From assembly GCA_913056215.1 (NCBI GenBank), contig CAJXMN010000020.1:1-34684 (forward strand): a stretch of 34,684 nucleotides of DNA, in the 5' to 3' direction. The translations under genes were made by a program, and so were the position numbers. Numbering within the stretch: position 1 is the stretch's first letter; the number at the start of each line of letters is the position of its first letter. Shown here in pieces: positions 32,698-34,684 of this stretch. The stretch is from an uncultured Flavobacteriales bacterium (GTDB lineage Bacteria; Bacteroidota; Bacteroidia; Flavobacteriales_D; Crocinitomicaceae). The notes under the pieces are model-generated. The model ran no database searches and was not told the DNA's origin. It worked only from the letters and a program-made list of their open reading frames with translations.

Positions 32698-33441
32698 TTA
32701 TTCTGTCAATTGTTCTGAAACTTTGCCAAAACGGCGTTCCCTATTTTGATAATCGAGTACAGCACGAAATAAATCTTCTCGTGTAAAATCAGGCCAAAGC
32801 TTCTCTGTAAAATAAAGTTCGGCATAGGCAATTTGCCAAAGTAAAAAGTTACTGAGTCTATATTCTCCGGAAGTGCGAATAAGTAATTCTGGATCTGGGA
32901 TTTCAGGCATCGCTAATTCCTGCTCAAATTTCGATTCATTTACTTCGTTTGCAACAATATCTCCTTCTTCAACGCGTTTTGCAATATTTCTCACTGCATT
33001 TATGATTTCCCATCGAGCGCTATAATTTAAAGCAAGAATTAAATCAATCGACTTATTTTCAGAAGTTGCAACCTGAGCGCGATGCAACTCATTCTTACAA
33101 GCATCCGGCAACTTTGATTCATCACCAATACTTCTCAAACGAACATCATTCTCATTCAGTTCGCTTACTTCATTAGCAATGGTTTCGACCATTAAATTCA
33201 TGAGACCATCAACCTCTTCTTTGGGCCGGTTCCAGTTTTCTGTTGAGAACGCATAGAGCGTCAAGTGCTTCACTCCCAAATCAACACAGGCTTTTAAAAC
33301 GTCACGAACGGCTTCAACACCACTGGAATGTCCGAACAACCGAACTTCTCCTTGTTGTTTTGCCCATCGCCCATTACCATCCATGATAATTGCAATGTGC
33401 TGAGGACATTTTTCCAAATTTATTTTATCGATTAGACTCAT
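32698..33441 (-). CDS. uppS: Isoprenyl transferase (undecaprenyl diphosphate synthase)
   Basis: This 247-residue cis-prenyltransferase builds the C55 lipid carrier for peptidoglycan and surface glycans from farnesyl and isopentenyl diphosphates. The catalytic Asp lies in HIAIIMDGNGRWA (15-27). LTLYAFSTENWNRP follows, then the C-terminal signature LLIRTSGEYRLSNFLLWQ with the diphosphate-binding Arg residues and AELYFTEKLWPDF. The length and all motifs are normal. It is the first gene of the uppS-bamA-ompH-ompH unit. The atp terminator sits about 80 bases upstream, so a promoter is expected at 33442-33518, though no perfect TAnnTTTG box was found. Confidence 0.96.
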   Translation of the reverse strand: MSLIDKINLEKCPQHIAIIMDGNGRWAKQQGEVRLFGHSSGVEAVRDVLKACVDLGVKHLTLYAFSTENWNRPKEEVDGLMNLMVETIANEVSELNENDVRLRSIGDESKLPDACKNELHRAQVATSENKSIDLILALNYSARWEIINAVRNIAKRVEEGDIVANEVNESKFEQELAMPEIPDPELLIRTSGEYRLSNFLLWQIAYAELYFTEKLWPDFTREDLFRAVLDYQNRERRFGKVSEQLTE

Positions 33442-33518
33442 TTTTAATACAAACGCCGAATTTACAATATCTAACGCAGATAAGCCGAAAAAATTGAACG
33501 CTAGTTAACTTAGTTTAA

Positions 33519-33550
33519 CAAAAAGGGGGGACTGCATAGCATCTCCCCCC
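33519..33550 (-). terminator. Rho-independent terminator after atpC
   Basis: On the minus strand, GGGGGGA (33550-33544) pairs with TCCCCCC (33531-33525) around a 12-base loop, followed by TTTTTG. It lies 25 bases after the atpC stop and separates the atp genes from uppS. Confidence 0.88.
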
Positions 33551-33574
33551 AATTCTATTTAATGAATAACCTGG

Positions 33575-33865
33575 TTAATCTGCTAACACAATAATGCTAC
33601 CGTTTCGCATTTCCATCACACCTCCTTTGATGGACAAACGGATAACACGAGCATCTGAAGGATCTGACTCAACAGAACCAGAAAACTCATCAAAATCCTT
33701 ATCGTCATTAGCGAGATCGACTTTAATCTTCCCCTCTTTTAAAGATGAAATGATCGGAGCGTGATTATTGAGCACCTGAAATGACCCGTCCACACCAGGA
33801 AATTGTACCGCCTGAACTTCACCTTCGAACATTTTTTTTTCAGGTGTTATTACTTGTAATTCCAT
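33575..33865 (-). CDS. atpC: ATP synthase F1 epsilon subunit
   Basis: This 96-residue protein consists of the N-terminal beta-sandwich only: MELQVITPEKKMFEGEV, VQFPGVDGSFQVLNNHAPII and GGVMEMRNGSIIVLAD. The C-terminal two-helix inhibitory domain of E. coli epsilon (about 139 residues) is missing. Short forms near this length are common in Bacteroidota, so this is not a truncation. An insert (LANDDKDFDEFSGSVESDPS) lies at about 51-70. It couples the central stalk to the c-ring. It lies 12 bases after atpD and before a strong terminator, so atpDC end their own transcript. Confidence 0.93.
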   Translation of the reverse strand: MELQVITPEKKMFEGEVQAVQFPGVDGSFQVLNNHAPIISSLKEGKIKVDLANDDKDFDEFSGSVESDPSDARVIRLSIKGGVMEMRNGSIIVLAD

Positions 33866-33877
33866 AGCTATTGTTGT

Positions 33878-34684
<807 letters not shown>

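Noticed and set aside
33575-33865. atpC as a truncated gene because it lacks the helical domain
   Set aside because: Short epsilon subunits of about this length are usual in Bacteroidota, and the gene is followed by a proper terminator.

Overview
The window is chromosomal DNA of a Bacteroidota bacterium, most likely a member of Flavobacteriales or a near relative. The signs are SusC/SusD outer-membrane proteins, type IX secretion (T9SS) sorting domains, a PorV/PorQ-family protein, a GxxExxY-family gene, a uppS-bamA-ompH-ompH run, and a short atpC next to atpD. No rRNA, tRNA, CRISPR array or complete insertion sequence was seen. Finer classification is not supported by what can be read here.

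Layout, left to right. (1) 1-2550: the 3' part of a T9SS-secreted surface protein, a broken peroxiredoxin gene, and a GxxExxY gene set among related 28-47 bp repeats. (2) 2550-10069: a tight plus-strand operon of a DUF2064 transferase, SusC, SusD, a sodium/solute symporter and an unusual metallophosphoesterase-like protein. It reads as an uptake and processing route for one unidentified compound. (3) 10070-14630: accessory genes. A DUF4143 ATPase is preceded by three repeats at an exact 22-bp period. It is followed by a peroxiredoxin lipoprotein, a TraR/DksA zinc-finger protein, an MFS transporter and the frameshifted tail of a Crp/Fnr regulator. (4) 14632-18124: a glycosyltransferase coupled to a flippase-like membrane protein, divergent ruvC, then HIT and greA. 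(5) 18141-27270: a three-gene minus-strand operon of a TonB-dependent receptor, a 1402-residue secreted protein and a PorV/PorQ-family barrel, closed by a terminator. (6) 27455-34684: housekeeping envelope and energy genes: gamma-carbonic anhydrase, murI, two ompH/skp genes, bamA, uppS, atpC and the 3' part of atpD. Rho-independent terminators separate the ompH and atp units.

How the genes relate. uppS (lipid carrier), bamA and ompH/skp (outer-membrane protein assembly) and murI (D-glutamate) together serve envelope construction. Both large outer-membrane operons would depend on BamA for barrel insertion, and the T9SS-tagged proteins depend on a secretion machine encoded elsewhere. The two most distinctive units are the DUF2064-SusCD-symporter-phosphoesterase operon, whose phosphoesterase has lost several canonical metal ligands and gained a cysteine cluster, and the receptor/giant-protein/PorV-Q operon. 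Two decayed genes, a repeat-flanked nuclease-like cassette and an A+T-rich ATPase gene mark 1400-2430 and 10070-14630 as the more fluid parts.
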